A DNA stretch of 64,000 nt, from contig NZ_QGKL01000031.1 of assembly GCF_003172895.1 (NCBI RefSeq), forward strand, positions 1 to 64,000, given 5' to 3'. Made by a program: the position numbers and the translations under genes. This document shows, piece by piece, positions 62,541-64,000 of the stretch (positions are counted from its first letter, which is position 1; each line of letters starts with the position of its first letter). The DNA comes from Leucothrix arctica. Lineage in GTDB: Bacteria; Pseudomonadota; Gammaproteobacteria; Thiotrichales; Thiotrichaceae. The notes under the pieces are model-generated. The model was not told the DNA's origin, searched no databases, and was given only the letters and a program-made list of their open reading frames with translations.

Positions 62541-63362
62541 CTACCTCATACCACGCTTTTCTTTAATCATATCGTAAGCTGTTTGAATTTCTTTCGAACG
62601 CTCTGTTGCTACCTTAATCATGTCGTCCGGCAAGCCTTGCCCCATTAGTCGGTCAGGGTGAAACTCTTTTATCAACTTACGGTATGCACGCTTTAACTCT
62701 GCATCAGAAATAGTTTTCTCAACACCCAGTGCTTGATAAGCAGCATCAATAGACTGAGTAGGGTTGGCTGAACGTGATTGACCACCTGCACCATGATAAC
62801 TTCCACCAGAGAAGTTACTCTGCGCTTGAATCATCATTAATAATTGCTGGAACGACTGCTGAGAGAAGCCTAACTTAATCGCAATTTCTTGCAATAACGA
62901 CTGCTCAGCCTCAACCATTTTGCCGTCTGCCATCGCAGTGCCTAGCAAATACATAATGATTAATTGTCGAAGGTTTTTAGCTTCGCCACAAACAGCCTTA
63001 AATTCATTAATCGTGTCATCTACTGAAAAGTCAGGTTGTGTGCCTAGTTTAAAAGCACCAATCGCTTCTTTACGGCCTTCAGGCGTCATCGCTAGCTGAG
63101 TCATAAATTTTTCAGCTTGTGCAATTTCAACTTCAGATACACGACCATCCGACTTCGCTAAATTACCCATTAACAAAAACAACGTTCTGGTAAATGTAGA
63201 CTGGCGAAGTGCACGCTTTTGAGGGTTAATTCCAAATAAACCGGCACTGCTGCGGCGGAAACGATTCGCTATCCACGCACCAGCGATGAAGCCAAAAATA
63301 GCGCCCCAAAAACCCCAAACGATATAACCTAAAACAGCACCAATGTACTTTGCGTAACGCAT
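62541..63362 (-). CDS. djlA: Membrane-anchored co-chaperone DjlA
   Basis: This protein of about 273 residues has one N-terminal transmembrane segment (about residues 5-28), a TerB-like helical domain (about 45-180, with SKG-like AKSDGRVSEVEIAQAEKF and MADGKMVEAEQSLLQEIA), and a C-terminal J domain (about 205-272) with the DnaK-contacting HPD in KEFHPDRLMGQGLP. I start at the ATG 63360-63362, which fits E. coli DjlA; an upstream start at 63407 would overlap folP. It converges with mgtE. Confidence 0.93.
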   Translation of the reverse strand: MRYAKYIGAVLGYIVWGFWGAIFGFIAGAWIANRFRRSSAGLFGINPQKRALRQSTFTRTLFLLMGNLAKSDGRVSEVEIAQAEKFMTQLAMTPEGRKEAIGAFKLGTQPDFSVDDTINEFKAVCGEAKNLRQLIIMYLLGTAMADGKMVEAEQSLLQEIAIKLGFSQQSFQQLLMMIQAQSNFSGGSYHGAGGQSRSANPTQSIDAAYQALGVEKTISDAELKRAYRKLIKEFHPDRLMGQGLPDDMIKVATERSKEIQTAYDMIKEKRGMR

Positions 63363-63385
63363 AAAAATTCCAAATAAAAGACGGC

Positions 63386-64000
63386 TTATGCCGAATGAAT
63401 TGCCCAAGCAACATCAGCTGCTTGTCGGTTGGCAAGCACATCATGTACTCGCACGATACGCACACCGGAGCGAACAGCCAACGCTGTAGTCGCTGCAGTT
63501 GCAACCGCTAATTGATTAGACTCTTGATCACAAATAGTCGCCAAAAATCGCTTTCGACTAGTACCCAATAATACCGGGTAACTACTTTGACAGAGCTTTT
63601 CTAAATTCTTTAATAATTGAAGGTTATCTTCAAAACGTTTACCAAACCCAATACCTGGATCCAATATTATATTCTCAGCTAGCACACCTGCTTTCAGTGC
63701 TTCTTCAGCACGCGCAAGCAGATAGCTAAATACCTCATGAGACACATCTGTATACGAAGGATTATCTTGCATGGTTGCCGATAAACCCTGTCGATGCATC
63801 AACACAATGGGGATTCGTTTCTTAGCCGCTAGCGTTAGCATTTCAGGCGAGTCTTCCGCCGCTGAAATATCATTTAGCCAATTCACACCGGCTTCAACAG
63901 CTGCTTTAGCAACTTCAAAACTAGTCGTATCGATACTCAACGGGAAGCTAGCGGGTAACACGTTACATAGTGATGTAATGACAGGGATAACGCGACTAAG
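63386..64000 (-). CDS. folP: Dihydropteroate synthase, partial at window edge
   Basis: This enzyme joins dihydropterin pyrophosphate and p-aminobenzoate in folate synthesis; sulfonamides target it. The C-terminal 204 residues are present and the frame continues past 64000, so the true start is missing. LSIDTTSFEVAKAAVEAGVN, WLNDISAAEDS, IVLMHRQG, ILDPGIGFGKRFEDNLQLL and LLGTSRKRF are the family motifs, with VRIVRVHDV near the C terminus. It ends 23 bp before djlA on the same strand. The usual partner glmM would lie outside the window. Confidence 0.95.
   Translation of the reverse strand, partial: LSRVIPVITSLCNVLPASFPLSIDTTSFEVAKAAVEAGVNWLNDISAAEDSPEMLTLAAKKRIPIVLMHRQGLSATMQDNPSYTDVSHEVFSYLLARAEEALKAGVLAENIILDPGIGFGKRFEDNLQLLKNLEKLCQSSYPVLLGTSRKRFLATICDQESNQLAVATAATTALAVRSGVRIVRVHDVLANRQAADVAWAIHSA

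Overview
This 64 kb window looks like chromosomal DNA from a gammaproteobacterium with fairly AT-leaning codon use. The evidence is the mix of family-level gene orders: fadB-fadA, dusB-fis, pyrG-kdsA-eno-ftsB-ispD-ispF, accB-accC-prmA, kdsD-kdsC-lptC-lptA-lptB-rpoN-hpf-ptsN-rapZ, and aceE-aceF-lpd with a lipoylated E3. I cannot name the genus from sequence alone. No rRNA, tRNA or CRISPR array was seen.

Layout. 1-3.7 kb: an intact IS481-type transposase lies beside a 5'-truncated helicase IV (HelD-like) gene. 3.8-7.5 kb: a dehydrogenase plus RbsD/FucU mutarotase pair, then a membrane GGDEF-EAL protein with a periplasmic solute-binding sensor. 7.6-12.1 kb, minus strand: a methyltransferase, a CynX-type transporter, a DUF3025 protein, a hotdog thioesterase and a periplasmic chalcone-isomerase-like protein. 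12.2-19.8 kb, minus strand: a fatty-acid beta-oxidation cluster (fadH, acyl-CoA dehydrogenase, SCP2-like protein, fadB, fadA). 20.0-22.6 kb: a decayed accessory patch with a umuC 3' remnant cut by a second, broken IS481 copy, an HNH endonuclease pseudogene with three lesions, and an orphan small ORF. 22.7-29.6 kb: tex, a DUF599 membrane protein, a YqiK-type flotillin, rarA and rnt. 29.8-36.4 kb: the pyruvate dehydrogenase operon. 36.5-43.7 kb: a phosphatase, a solitary iscR, a DUF1249 protein, pgm, a repeat-rich lipoprotein with a peptidoglycan-binding domain, and a YjgR ATPase. 43.9-48.6 kb: accBC, prmA, a zinc-ribbon protein, dusB and fis. 48.7-54.1 kb, minus strand: pyrG, kdsA, eno, ftsB, ispD, ispF. 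54.3-62.5 kb: KDO synthesis, LPS export, rpoN and its downstream genes, mgtE. 62.5-64 kb, minus strand: djlA and a folP that runs off the window.

Most of the window is core metabolism and envelope biogenesis: fatty-acid breakdown yields acetyl-CoA, pyruvate dehydrogenase also yields it, and AccBC starts fatty-acid synthesis; KdsD/KdsA/KdsC make KDO and LptCAB export LPS. The most unusual observation is in ptsN: the position of the phosphorylated histidine of EIIA-Ntr is an arginine, the whole protein contains no histidine, and the NPr (ptsO) gene often found after rapZ is absent. Other points are the repeated damage to DNA-repair and defence genes near two IS481 copies (helD, umuC, HNH nuclease), loss of acidic residues in a nuclease-like insert of HelD, a solitary IscR with a promoter-overlapping site, and several palindromes in intergenic regions.
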